Below, in pieces: positions 45,904 through 54,598 of a stretch of 64,000 nt of DNA. Source of the DNA: Nostoc commune NIES-4072. GTDB lineage: Bacteria > Cyanobacteriota > Cyanobacteriia > Cyanobacteriales > Nostocaceae. Each line of letters opens with the position of its first letter. The first letter of the stretch is position 1. The position numbers and the translations under genes were made by a program. The stretch covers positions 62,001 to 126,000 of the forward strand of contig NZ_BDUD01000001.1 in the NCBI RefSeq assembly GCF_003113895.1, given 5' to 3'. A model generated the notes under the pieces. The model made no database searches. It was not told where the DNA came from and saw only the letters and a list, made by a program, of their open reading frames with translations.

Positions 45904-47073
45904 CTATTTCTGAGACGGTTGATCCTTCGTATACGAAACAGGCTTTGGCCCTGCATTCCGCACATTGATAATTTTATTGAGGATATCAAACCAAAAAGGC
46001 GCACCCATAGCAATAGCAAAACCACTCACTATCCAACCACAAATTAACTTAAAAACCTGTGAAATTCTGATGTAAACTCTATTGGATTTTGTCGTATCTA
46101 ATAACTCAAACTGTTGATTAATATTTTGCCATCCAATCGGTATAGAAGCATTTCCTAATAGCTTCTCAATATCCCTTCTAGCTGCTTCATCATTGATATA
46201 ATCGATTCGCTGACTTGCACTTTGAGTAATGGTAGAACGGATAACTGAATCCTCCGATAGTCTTTTAACCAAGTGAAATGTATCAGTATTGGTTAAAAAT
46301 GCAACTGATATTCCAATTAAAATAGCAACTCCTTTGGCATTACGCTTATAAACACCGCTTGCTCGATCCATCGAGCGATCAAACCATGTTTCTACTTCAT
46401 TTTTCAATTGATTCACTTCCTCTGTGAGATCGCCAATTTTTATCCTGCTACGTTGAGCAATTACACTAAGGCTCTTGATTAAACTATTAGGAACTTCATC
46501 AGGTAACTCATTATTAACAAAATCTATAAATTTCTGGTCAATATCTCCATAAATTTCTTGAATCTTTGTGTAACTTGGACTCGTTGGATCGTTTATCCCT
46601 TTTTTAAGCTCTTTATAAGAGGCTAATATCAAGTGCAAGTTTGTTTTTGCTTCTTCACTAGGATGTTTAACATGATTAATTAGCTGGGGTATTTTTAAGG
46701 TATCTAATAAAGTAATTGCAAATGTTTCCGAAGGAAGATAGGAAGGGCCGCTTTGTTTTTCTATTACTCGTTTATCAGGGTTTTTAGTAATTTCCTGGAA
46801 ATGCTTTTCTATTTTACCCTTGGCTTGCTGATTCAATGTATTAATCAAAGGATCGTTATAAAGTTTCTGTACTAACTGGATTGCATTGACAATATCTGAT
46901 TTTTCACTTTCACTACCACCTGATACAAGTAATTCAATTGAAGTTCTTAAATGTTTAGCTCTCCATTGTAATAATGTAGCGAGCAGTTCCTGTATTTCAG
47001 AAGCTAGCAAGCTCAAAATCAAGTAAATAAAAACTAAGCCAAGTGCAATATCCACAACAACAGGTAAATTCAT
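45904..47073 (-). CDS. hypothetical membrane protein
   Basis: 389 aa. Membrane segments near residues 5-30 (VVVDIALGLVFIYLILSLLA), about 245-262 (GVAILIGISVAFLTN) and about 345-365 (FKLICGWIVSGFAIAMGAPF). A long soluble middle part contains coiled coil (LTEEVNQLKNEVETWFDRSMDRASGVYKR cut: EVNQLKNEVETWFDRSM). I do not recognise a named family, though similar proteins occur in many bacteria. It converges with the recombinase gene. Confidence 0.65.
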   Translation of the reverse strand: MNLPVVVDIALGLVFIYLILSLLASEIQELLATLLQWRAKHLRTSIELLVSGGSESEKSDIVNAIQLVQKLYNDPLINTLNQQAKGKIEKHFQEITKNPDKRVIEKQSGPSYLPSETFAITLLDTLKIPQLINHVKHPSEEAKTNLHLILASYKELKKGINDPTSPSYTKIQEIYGDIDQKFIDFVNNELPDEVPNSLIKSLSVIAQRSRIKIGDLTEEVNQLKNEVETWFDRSMDRASGVYKRNAKGVAILIGISVAFLTNTDTFHLVKRLSEDSVIRSTITQSASQRIDYINDEAARRDIEKLLGNASIPIGWQNINQQFELLDTTKSNRVYIRISQVFKLICGWIVSGFAIAMGAPFWFDILNKIINVRNAGPKPVSYTKDQPSQK

Positions 47074-47664
47074 TGACAGGCTCCAATCGTTTTTTAGCTG
47101 TTTATTTTTGTAAAAGCTATTTTTACAAAATTGTATAACACAGATATTTTAATTAAATAATCGCTTAATTAAATTTAAAATACCAAAACTTGTTGCGTTT
47201 CTTTCTAGCTTGCCGACTTCTTTAATAAGTCGGCAAGCTAATTTTTAACGAATAATTGAGAACAGAAAGAAACTATCCAAAAAATTAAAACTAATTTTTT
47301 TAAGTGTTTAGCACAGTATTGAAACACTGTAGCAATTAATTACTTATTTATTGATTTAGCTAGATTATAACTAAGTAGATAAAAATTAAACTAAGCATCA
47401 GACTAAAAATGTAAGTTCATATACAGACTAAGCAACAGGTAACAAATAATTTATTGACTGCATTATTTTTATCATTTATTAGCTAAAATGTGATTTAAGT
47501 AACCAATATAAATTTTTCAAAAAATAGGGCTAATTAGAGAAACTTGAGTTAATCTTGGAAACTAGCAATTGTTAATAAATACGTTGTTACTGGGTGACAA
47601 CATTGGAGATTCGCTAGATGTCTCTATGTAATCAAACCAGAAAGTAAAATGATTAACATAGAAT
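47074..47664. other. 590-bp AT-rich intergenic region
   Basis: No gene seen. It contains the perfect hairpin listed at 47206-47240 and probably the promoters of the two divergent neighbours. Confidence 0.4.
47206..47240 (+). terminator. perfect 14-bp hairpin followed by T-run, orphan terminator
   Basis: TAGCTTGCCGACTT (47206-47219) pairs with AAGTCGGCAAGCTA (47227-47240), 7-nt loop, then ATTTTTAAC. The T-run is on the plus strand, but no plus-strand gene lies upstream (the neighbour is minus). Confidence 0.6.
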
Positions 47665-49284
47665 ATGCAAGAAGGAAGCTTTATTTGGAGTCATCTAGAA
47701 AAACAACATCGCACGGTTGGCAGATGGATTGATTGGGTATGGCTAATGATATTGCTATTGGCAGCAGTGTTACTATTTAGCATCAATCTGGGAGGATTGC
47801 CGTTGCGAGATTGGGATGAAGGGACTGTGGCCCAGGTTGCTCGTGAAATTTGGCACGCTCCAGCAGGTTCAATGCATTGGCTTTATCCAACACTAGGAGG
47901 CGAACCATATCATAACAAGCCGCCTTTGATGCATTTGCTAATTGCTTGGGCTTATTCTCTAGGAGGCGAAAATGAGTTGACAACACGCCTGCCTGGAGCA
48001 ATTTTAACAGCCACATCTGTACCTTTACTGTATTGCATTGCTAGAGAGATATTTCGCCAACGTTGGGCTGCTATTTATAGCGCCTTAATTTATCTAACAA
48101 TGCTACCTGTGGTGCGTCATGGGCGGCTGGCAATGTTGGATGGGGCGATGGTAAGTTTCTTGATGGTAATGATGTTGTGTGTGTTGCGATCGCGCCGAGA
48201 TTTACGTTATTGCCTTGGTGTTGGTATTAGTTTTGGGCTGATTTGCCTGACTCAAGGATTGCTAGGTGTATTACTGGGTGCGATCGCGATCGTATTTCTG
48301 TTTTGGGATACGCCAAGACTGCTCACTTGTTACTATCTGTGGATAGCAATCTTCATTGGTATTCTACCTGTAGCTACTTGGTATAGTGCCCAACTAATTC
48401 ACTATGGTTACACCTTCGCCCAAGTTGGGCTTGTAAACCCATCACTAGGTCGAATTGGCTCATTTGTAGAGGGGAACCCTGAACCACCTTGGTACTATGT
48501 TATTGAACTTTTCAAATACACATGGCCGTGGCTATTATTCTTACCGCAAACTATCCGCTTAACTTGGGAAAATCGCAACCTTAGTTGGGCAAAACTAGTA
48601 ATGGCGTGGAGTGGTGTTTATCTGCTGGTAATTTCTTTCATGATTACCAAAGTTCCCTGGTATTTATTCCCGATTTACCCTAGTTTAGCTTTAGCTTTTG
48701 GTATTCAATTATCTGATACAGAAAATTCGCCTTTACTCTCATCCTATCCCCGTGCTTGGGTTGCTGGTTTGGCGATACTTGCTGTAGCTGCTTCTGCTGG
48801 TAGCATTTATTTTAGTTGGGGTACAACACCAAAAACAGACTTACAACTAATTTTTGTAGCAGTAGCTTTAACTATGACCTTAGCAGCTATTTTGGCAGAA
48901 CGAGGTGATGGGCAATTTCTGAAGATTTTGTTTTGGGGAAGTTATATTTCGCTGCTACTGTTAATGAAATCTAACTACTGGGTTTGGGAATTATCTGAAG
49001 CTTATCCAGTTAAACCAGTCGCTGCGATGATCGTGCGGGCAAATCCAGCTACGAGGAAGATTTACACATCTTTTCCCTATCATCGTCCCTCATTGGATTT
49101 TTATAGCGATCGCACCATCATTCCCGCTTCTGTTGGCGAACTCGAATATTATTGGCACTACAACGGCCAACCCTACTTTCTCCTTCATGCATCTGCTTTC
49201 AACAATCTCGAACTAGAGTCGATGAAGCTAGTTGACGAAGCTGAAGGCTGGAAGTTAGTTACAAAAGATACTAATCGATTGTAA
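47665..49284 (+). CDS. ArnT-like glycosyltransferase family 39 membrane protein
   Basis: 539 aa, about 12 membrane segments. The GT39/ArnT signature is present: DWDEGTVAQVAREIW (catalytic Asp-Glu region in the first lumenal loop), EPYHNKPPLMHLLIAWAYSL, RLPGAILTATSVPLLY and the C-terminal PWYLFPIYPSLALAFGI. Such enzymes transfer a sugar from a polyprenyl carrier to lipid A, proteins or other acceptors at the outer face of the inner membrane. Donor and acceptor are not predictable. Start: ATG 47665. Confidence 0.85.
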   Translation: MQEGSFIWSHLEKQHRTVGRWIDWVWLMILLLAAVLLFSINLGGLPLRDWDEGTVAQVAREIWHAPAGSMHWLYPTLGGEPYHNKPPLMHLLIAWAYSLGGENELTTRLPGAILTATSVPLLYCIAREIFRQRWAAIYSALIYLTMLPVVRHGRLAMLDGAMVSFLMVMMLCVLRSRRDLRYCLGVGISFGLICLTQGLLGVLLGAIAIVFLFWDTPRLLTCYYLWIAIFIGILPVATWYSAQLIHYGYTFAQVGLVNPSLGRIGSFVEGNPEPPWYYVIELFKYTWPWLLFLPQTIRLTWENRNLSWAKLVMAWSGVYLLVISFMITKVPWYLFPIYPSLALAFGIQLSDTENSPLLSSYPRAWVAGLAILAVAASAGSIYFSWGTTPKTDLQLIFVAVALTMTLAAILAERGDGQFLKILFWGSYISLLLLMKSNYWVWELSEAYPVKPVAAMIVRANPATRKIYTSFPYHRPSLDFYSDRTIIPASVGELEYYWHYNGQPYFLLHASAFNNLELESMKLVDEAEGWKLVTKDTNRL

Positions 49285-49287
49285 GTG

Positions 49288-49350
49288 GGGGCATTGGGCA
49301 TTGGGCATTGGGCATTGGGCATTGGGCATTGGGCATTGGGCATTGGGTAT
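49288..49350. repeat. GGGCATT heptamer array
   Basis: About eight tandem GGGCATT units, the same heptamer as in the composite cassettes but without the core. Confidence 0.9.
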
Positions 49351-49399
49351 TAAATATTATCCTTTGCACCCTATCCCTTTGCTCTTTCGTGGACAAAAC

Positions 49400-49500
49400 G
49401 AACCGCATTCGCGTTAGCGTCTCCCCTTGGGAGAAGGACGCATAGACACGTTCGCAAAGCGTCTCGTAGAGAAGTGGCTTCCCGCAGGGTAGGACACAAA
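49400..49500. repeat. cluster of very short dispersed repeats
   Basis: CGCGTTAGCGTCTCCCCTTG, GTTCGCAAAGCGTCTCGTAG and GGCTTCCCGCAGGGTAGG follow each other. Similar pieces occur at 7127, 8475, 18802, 25640, 34860, 44637 and 56783. Confidence 0.65.
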
Positions 49501-49533
49501 GAAAGAAAGAAGTTAAAAGGGTTTGGCGCAGCC

Positions 49534-49812
49534 TCACAAAGAAATGGTGTTAGTAACTACCTCTGCTGTCTCTTTCGACGGAACGATAGGAATTATCTCG
49601 AATTCAACAAGATCCTGCCAGTGGAATATCCACTCCTGAAATAAACGTAGATCGTCACATTCCATCAGTTGAAAGCAACGATCAAAATTGACCTCAACCC
49701 AGCTATCTAAGTACTTCAAACCTTCAGGCATCATGCGCCCTTTCTCTTGAAATCGGCGGTATATCTCTTTAGCCTTGCCATCCTTAAATCGCTCAACCAC
49801 CATAAATAACAT
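49534..49812 (-). CDS. DUF3303 family protein
   Basis: 92 aa. MLFMVVERFKDGKAKEIYRR, GLKYLDSWVEVNFDRCFQLM and FQEWIFHWQDLVEFEIIPI fit DUF3303, a small ferredoxin-like alpha/beta fold family. No function known. It is followed on the minus strand by repeats only; the alcohol dehydrogenase gene lies 34 bp upstream, so the two may be co-transcribed. Confidence 0.82.
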   Translation of the reverse strand: MLFMVVERFKDGKAKEIYRRFQEKGRMMPEGLKYLDSWVEVNFDRCFQLMECDDLRLFQEWIFHWQDLVEFEIIPIVPSKETAEVVTNTISL

Positions 49813-49846
49813 TTTGTCTTCTTTCTCACACTGTAACTAACACGAT

Positions 49847-50869
49847 CTAAGGAATCATCGCTACCTTAATAACTTGCCGCGCCTTCATCTCACAAAACAC
49901 CTGTTCTAAATCTTTTAATGGCCGCTGTCCACTAATAAGTAACTCAAAGGGAATTTTGCGACTAGCGATCAGTGCCAGCGCCTGCCGCACATACTCTGGT
50001 GTATTATGAAATACGCCTTTGAGGGTAAGTTCACTATAGTGTAGCTGTTCTGTGTTGACAGTAATGCTGGTATCCCGTGGACATCCACCGAATAAGTTTA
50101 CTGTTGCACCGGGACGGGCAGAGGCGATCGCACTTTCCCAAACACTTGGTACACCAGTTGCTTCAATCACTACATCTGCGCCCCATCCTTGGGTAAGTTC
50201 TTTCACTACACTGGGAATATCCGGGATTTGATGATAATTAAAGGTTTGGGTTGCACCCAATTTTTGACCAATTTCTAGCCTGTGGTGATTACCTCCCCAC
50301 AGCAACACCTCAGCTTTGTCACTCAACGCCGCCACAAACATCAACCCGATCGCTCCATCCCCTAAGACAACTACTGTATCTTTGGCTTTGACGTTAGAAC
50401 GGGCTATACCATGCAATACACAAGCTAAGGGTTCCGTCATGGCTGCTAATTCCCACGACAACTCATCGGGAATCTGCAACAAGTTATGCTGTACTATCGG
50501 TGCGGGAATTTTCAAGTATTCCGCAAAAGTCCCGTTATTCCATGTCAAATTTGGACATAATGAATACTCTTGGCGTTGACAAAAAAAGCATTTCATGCAA
50601 GGTGCGGAATTATTTGCGACGATGCGATCGCCCACTTGCCAATTTGTAACCCCTGCTCCCAAGGCAACAATTCGCCCAGCACCTTCGTGACCAAACAGGG
50701 TTGGCGGTATCAGCATTTTGGCATGACCACCACGCCGCCAGACTTTTAAATCTGTACCACAAGTTGTTGCTGCGCCTACTTGAATTACAACTTCGCCAGC
50801 CGCCGGAGTGGGGTCAGGAACTTGCTCTAGGCGTAAATTTTCTTGTCCATAAAGTAACGCTGCTAACAA
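49847..50869 (-). CDS. zinc-dependent alcohol dehydrogenase (MDR superfamily)
   Basis: 340 aa. Catalytic zinc: Cys37 in TTCGTDLKVW, GHEGAGRIVALG and MTEPLACVLHG; structural zinc-type cysteines CMKCFFCQRQEYSLC. The Rossmann motif is VVVLGDGAIGLMFVAALS, but the cofactor acid after beta-2 is unclear (LLWGGNHHR), so NAD/NADP preference is not clear. It resembles sorbitol/threonine dehydrogenase-type members. It oxidises a polyol or alcohol, substrate unknown. Start ATG 50869. Confidence 0.88.
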   Translation of the reverse strand: MLAALLYGQENLRLEQVPDPTPAAGEVVIQVGAATTCGTDLKVWRRGGHAKMLIPPTLFGHEGAGRIVALGAGVTNWQVGDRIVANNSAPCMKCFFCQRQEYSLCPNLTWNNGTFAEYLKIPAPIVQHNLLQIPDELSWELAAMTEPLACVLHGIARSNVKAKDTVVVLGDGAIGLMFVAALSDKAEVLLWGGNHHRLEIGQKLGATQTFNYHQIPDIPSVVKELTQGWGADVVIEATGVPSVWESAIASARPGATVNLFGGCPRDTSITVNTEQLHYSELTLKGVFHNTPEYVRQALALIASRKIPFELLISGQRPLKDLEQVFCEMKARQVIKVAMIP

Positions 50870-50926
50870 AGCTTAAAACCTATCAATTAACTCCATCCGA
50901 TTTTATCAGTTGAAGCTAATGGTCTG

Positions 50927-51027
50927 TCTCATTAATTTTGATGAGTTCGTAGTAATCACTGAAGTGCTTAAAAATCTAGGACTAAAGTCCTTACTACGAA
51001 CTTGTTTACTCCTCGTAACTAATGAGA
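50927..51027. repeat. nested inverted repeat element (GTTCGTAGTAA family)
   Basis: GTTCGTAGTAA (50944-50954) pairs with TTACTACGAAC (50991-51001); inside is AGGACT-AA-AGTCCT (50978-50991); outside TCTCATTA (50927-50934) pairs with TAATGAGA (51020-51027). Probably a MITE; it lies between the dehydrogenase and the zinc-ribbon genes. Confidence 0.7.
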
Positions 51028-51105
51028 AAAACCACTAGTTGATAAGTTTAAAGTAAATTAGTTTTGATTTCTAGTAGGCTTTTATTAATCCAAAATACCG
51101 TAAAA

Positions 51106-51291
51106 CTAAGAATTTACCGCAGGCTGAGGAACTATTCCGGTATTCCGGGTTTCCACATTAGGCAAGCGAGTAGCAGTTAATAGCGGTACTTCTTGTCGGC
51201 ACGACAGGCAAAACCAATATAGTTCACTATGTCGTACATGGCGTAGGAGGGAACCACCGCAGCATGGGCAGGTGTTGGCTCTCGTACTCAT
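51106..51291 (-). CDS. small zinc-ribbon protein, paralogue 2
   Basis: 61 aa from ATG 51291, with AGGAGG about 9 nt upstream. TCPCCGGSLLRHVRHSELYW then FCLSCRQEVP gives two CxxC pairs and the same LL-HVR-YWFC-C-QE pattern as 19148-19399. It is followed by a short, less conserved tail. It lies 57 bp downstream of the GT4 gene on the same strand. Function unknown. Confidence 0.75.
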   Translation of the reverse strand: MSTRANTCPCCGGSLLRHVRHSELYWFCLSCRQEVPLLTATRLPNVETRNTGIVPQPAVNS

Positions 51292-51348
51292 AACCAATGT
51301 CCTCCTAAAAAAAGTTATTGTTTAAGTTGGATAAAAAAAAGCAGTTGA

Positions 51349-52419
51349 TTAAAACTGAATGTTAGCTGCACAAACGCAGCCATTCGATTCTATGCGGTCT
51401 TTTATAATTTGTCTGTAAACAGCTTCATATCCGTCAACCATTTGGCTAACACTAAAGTTGTTTTCTACGTGTTTTCTACAGGTTTGACGATTGAGTTCCA
51501 AAGCTAATGGAATCATTGCCGCCATTTCTGCATAGCTTTTGCAGATAAAACCTGTTTTACCGTGGGCAATCACTTCAGGTACAGAACCGAAATTCATAGC
51601 AATTACTGGTGTACCAGTTGCCATTGATTCAATCATTACTAACCCAAAAGGTTCTTGCCAGCTAATAGGAAAAAGAGTTATGGCAGCATTGCCCAGAAGT
51701 TCAGTCTTTTCGGCGTGGTTGATTTCACCTAGATATTCGATTTGCTGACCATCTATGAGCGGGGTAATCTCTTGTTCAAAAAACTTAGAGTCTTGAACAT
51801 CAACCTTTCCTGCCATCTTCAAGGGCAAACCACCCTGTTTAGCAATAGCGATCGCATTTTGTGGCCCTTTCTCTGGCGAAAAACGACCTAAAAATGCCAA
51901 ATACGGCGGTTCTGAAGGTTGGACTACGAATGGATAATCTGCTAGCTCAATTCCGTTATAAATCGTGTCAATATAATTGAGATCGATTTGACGCTGCGAG
52001 TTACTAATGCTGACATAAGGTTGCTTTTTGTGGTAATTAAATACGTGGCGGTTATCCCTTGTAAAATCATTGTGCAGGGTATGCACTGTAGAAGTTGTTG
52101 TTATCAAACTCGCTAAAGCTAATGCCGAAATCCCTACATGGGAATGGATAATATCGAATTGGGCAGCACTCTGGTAAACTTGGCTTAGTTCTAGCATTTC
52201 GTACACTGCATACTCTTTGATATTTGGATCTAAGCGCAATGCCTGTGGATAAACTGCTTCTAAATAAGCCAAAGTTTGAGAATCGCCAGAGGCAAATAAG
52301 GTTACCTCATGACCGCGACGAACAAGTTCATCAGTCAAGCGACTCACTACCAGTTCTATTCCTCCATAATTAGGAGGTGGAACCCTTTCCCATAAGGGGG
52401 CAACTTGAGCGATTTTCAT
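51349..52419 (-). CDS. glycosyltransferase family 4
   Basis: 356 aa GT-B fold. N-terminal MKIAQVAPLWERVPPPNYGG then ELVVSRLTDELVRRGHEVTLFA is the usual acceptor-binding start; PPYLAFLGRFSPEKGPQNAI opens the donor domain; EX7E motif EPFGLVMIE in SWQEPFGLVMIESMATGTPV follows. It transfers a sugar from a nucleotide sugar to an unknown acceptor, with retention. It lies upstream of the zinc-ribbon gene on the same strand. Confidence 0.88.
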   Translation of the reverse strand: MKIAQVAPLWERVPPPNYGGIELVVSRLTDELVRRGHEVTLFASGDSQTLAYLEAVYPQALRLDPNIKEYAVYEMLELSQVYQSAAQFDIIHSHVGISALALASLITTTSTVHTLHNDFTRDNRHVFNYHKKQPYVSISNSQRQIDLNYIDTIYNGIELADYPFVVQPSEPPYLAFLGRFSPEKGPQNAIAIAKQGGLPLKMAGKVDVQDSKFFEQEITPLIDGQQIEYLGEINHAEKTELLGNAAITLFPISWQEPFGLVMIESMATGTPVIAMNFGSVPEVIAHGKTGFICKSYAEMAAMIPLALELNRQTCRKHVENNFSVSQMVDGYEAVYRQIIKDRIESNGCVCAANIQF

Positions 52420-52874
52420 AAGTTTTTTTGGTTCAGTCTATCAAATTCTCCTCAATATAATGAGTTGCATCATTATTGGATGAAGAGAGAGTATTTGTAC
52501 TTACTCTTTTGACATTTAAATTAACCTAACAAGCTACGAAAAGCGCAGTAATGGTTAACCGTACTGGAAATTTTTTACCGACAAATCTAATGGACTATCG
52601 GTTAAACTCAACTCTGAGCTATCTTTCTAACTTAGAGTAAATCAATCACTTGTTGCATCTGCCTTGGGGATCATAACGAGGTAGAATATTTTGTAGTAGA
52701 ACTTACAAAAAGGAATATTTTGTAGTTAAAACTACTAAAATATCGAATGGGATCAAGCCATTAAAGCTTGGTTTAAATGTAATTCGGAAACGGAACAGAA
52801 ATTATAAATATTAAGTAACTGTACAATAATTACATAATTTGTAATTATTAATTTACAAAAAATTCTGATAACTA
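52420..52874. other. 455-bp divergent intergenic region
   Basis: No gene seen. Two near copies of GAATATTTTGTAGT (about 52684-52726) and a hairpin TATTTTGTAGTT/AACTACTAAAATA at 52717-52741 lie in it. It should carry promoters of the GT4 and xth genes. Confidence 0.4.
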
Positions 52875-53657
52875 ATGAAAATCGCTACTTGGAATGTCAA
52901 CTCAATTCGCACTCGTCTAGAACAGGTTATCGATTGGTTAACTACCAATCCTGTTGATGTTCTGTGCTTGCAAGAAACCAAAGTTGTGGATGCCGAGTTT
53001 CCGCGATCGCCTTTTGAGCAGTTAGGCTATAACCTTTATGTATCAGGACAAAAATCTTATAACGGCGTAGCCATAATTAGCCGCCAGCCACTGGTAGACG
53101 TAAGTAGAGGGTTTAGGGCGATTTTGCCAGATTTACACCACGAATGGGATGAGCAAAAGCGGGTGATTACAGGTGTTATTGATGGTGTTCGGATTGTTAA
53201 CTTATATGTTCCCAATGGTGCAGCAGTAGGAACTGAAAAATATGAATACAAATTACGCTGGTTGACAGCGCTACACGAGTATTTGCGATTATTGGTGTTA
53301 TCAGAACCTGCAATTTGTGTGTGCGGTGATTTCAACATCGCCCTAGAAGATAAGGATATTCACGAGCAAGTGAGTACAGAAAATCACATTATGGCAACAG
53401 AAGCAGAGCGCCAAGCCTTACGGGATATCCTGAAATTGGGATTTGCTGATGCTTTTCGCAAATTCACCACAGAAGGCGGAAATTATAGCTGGTGGGATTA
53501 TCGCGCCGCCGCCTTCCGTCGTAACTTAGGCTGGCGGATTGACCATCACTATCTCACACCAATTCTGTATGAGCGTGCTACAAGTTGCATTATAGATGTC
53601 GCGCCTAGAAAATTAGCCCAACCTAGCGACCATACGCCGGTAATTGTGGAATTTTGA
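52875..53657 (+). CDS. xth: exodeoxyribonuclease III
   Basis: 260 aa, EEP nuclease. MKIATWNVNSIRTRLEQVID, VLCLQETKV, NLYVPNG, CVCGDFNIALEDKDIH, WWDYRAAAFRRNLGWRIDHH and SDHTPVIVEF are the full ExoIII/Xth set, including the catalytic Asn, Glu, Asp and His. It acts as an AP endonuclease and 3' repair exonuclease in base-excision repair. It ends 45 bp before the CRISPR array, convergent with it. Confidence 0.94.
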   Translation: MKIATWNVNSIRTRLEQVIDWLTTNPVDVLCLQETKVVDAEFPRSPFEQLGYNLYVSGQKSYNGVAIISRQPLVDVSRGFRAILPDLHHEWDEQKRVITGVIDGVRIVNLYVPNGAAVGTEKYEYKLRWLTALHEYLRLLVLSEPAICVCGDFNIALEDKDIHEQVSTENHIMATEAERQALRDILKLGFADAFRKFTTEGGNYSWWDYRAAAFRRNLGWRIDHHYLTPILYERATSCIIDVAPRKLAQPSDHTPVIVEF

Positions 53658-53702
53658 ATCGGGTATTGGGTATTGGACAATCCTGGGATTTTTAAAAATA
53701 TA

Positions 53703-54029
53703 GTTTCAATCCCTAATAGGGATTTTGATTAATTGCAATATCAGCTTTGTCTTTTAAGGATGGAGTCTCTGATTTAGTTTCAATCCCTAATAGGGATTTT
53801 GATTAATTGCAATTATCCAGCAATTGCGATCGCACCACTAGCAACTAGTTTCAATCCCTAATAGGGATTTTGATTAATTGCAATATAACAAAAAGCTGCT
53901 ATTACAAGTCAAAGAAATTGGTTTCAATCCCTAATAGGGATTTTGATTAATTGCAATTCACCTGTATTTTTCCAATTACGAGCGTTTACGAAGTTTCAAT
54001 CCCTAATAGGGATTTTGATTAATTGCAAT
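53703..54029 (-). CRISPR. CRISPR array, five 37-nt repeats and four spacers
   Basis: Repeats at 53703-53739, 53777-53813, 53848-53884, 53921-53957 and 53993-54029 are identical. On the likely transcribed (minus) strand they start ATTGCAATTAATCAAAATCC and end CTATTAGGGATTGAAAC, with an 8-bp stem AATCCCTA/TAGGGATT. Spacers are 37, 34, 36 and 35 nt. The GAAAC end and the position downstream of cas2 indicate that the leader lies at 54030 and the leader-proximal repeat is 53993-54029. No degenerate terminal repeat is seen. Confidence 0.96.
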
Positions 54030-54297
54030 AGCGGAAGCCTGAAACCCAAGCTATATTTAGTTTTCAAGGTGCGGTTGCGCGATTCAAGGGCAATCATAGC
54101 ATTAGAAAATTTGTTTGGAAAGAGCGCCAGGAAAATTTAAAGGCTGAAATCGCATTTTAGTAAGCATTTCAGAGATTGCGCGGATGAGGATTAGGGAACT
54201 AATGGGTTGAAAGCCTTGCTGGAGTTGGGATAAAAGCATTTTTTTCGGGCTGTGGAATTTGTACACCTACCCTTTTGCGCATTTGATATACAAAAAC
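54030..54297 (-). promoter_or_regulatory. probable CRISPR leader
   Basis: 268 bp between the array and cas2. On the minus strand it reads TGCGCAAAAGGGTAGGTGTA early on and CGCAACCGCACCTTGAAAAC closer to the array, which resembles cyanobacterial leaders of this repeat class as I remember them. It should contain the pre-crRNA promoter and the Cas1-Cas2 integration signal. Confidence 0.65.
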
Positions 54298-54585
54298 CTA
54301 GCCAGAAGGGGACTCAGCAAAGAAAATTGTTTCGTCTCGTGGCTGTTCTCCACCAATGCGTTCGACTTTTCTCTGACAACAGCCACAGAGGAAATAAAAA
54401 CGCACACTGTCAGTGTCGGGTTTTATTAATTTAGCTAAACGCGATCGCAGTTTAGCATACTGAGTGGGAGTGATATCACATTCAAACACACTCAGTTGCA
54501 TCCATTGTCCGTAAGACTTGAGAACCGAATGAATTTTAGTCCGACGTTTATCTTCTGGAATGTCGTAGCTGACAACAATATACAT
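54298..54585 (-). CDS. cas2: CRISPR-associated Cas2
   Basis: 95 aa ferredoxin-like fold. MYIVVSYDIPEDKRRTKIHS holds the first-strand Asp, LKSYGQWMQLSVFECDITPT the central strands, and DSVRFYFLCGCCQRKVERIG the C-terminal strand. It forms the Cas1-Cas2 integrase that inserts new spacers. It lies 13 bp after cas1 and is last in the operon before the leader. Confidence 0.93.
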   Translation of the reverse strand: MYIVVSYDIPEDKRRTKIHSVLKSYGQWMQLSVFECDITPTQYAKLRSRLAKLIKPDTDSVRFYFLCGCCQRKVERIGGEQPRDETIFFAESPSG

Positions 54586-54598
54586 GGAAGTGAGGAAG

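Noticed and set aside
53703..54029. plus-strand orientation of the CRISPR array (GTTTCAATCC... start)
   Set aside because: The complementary reading ends in GAAAC, the leader-like DNA is at 54030, and cas genes run on the minus strand.
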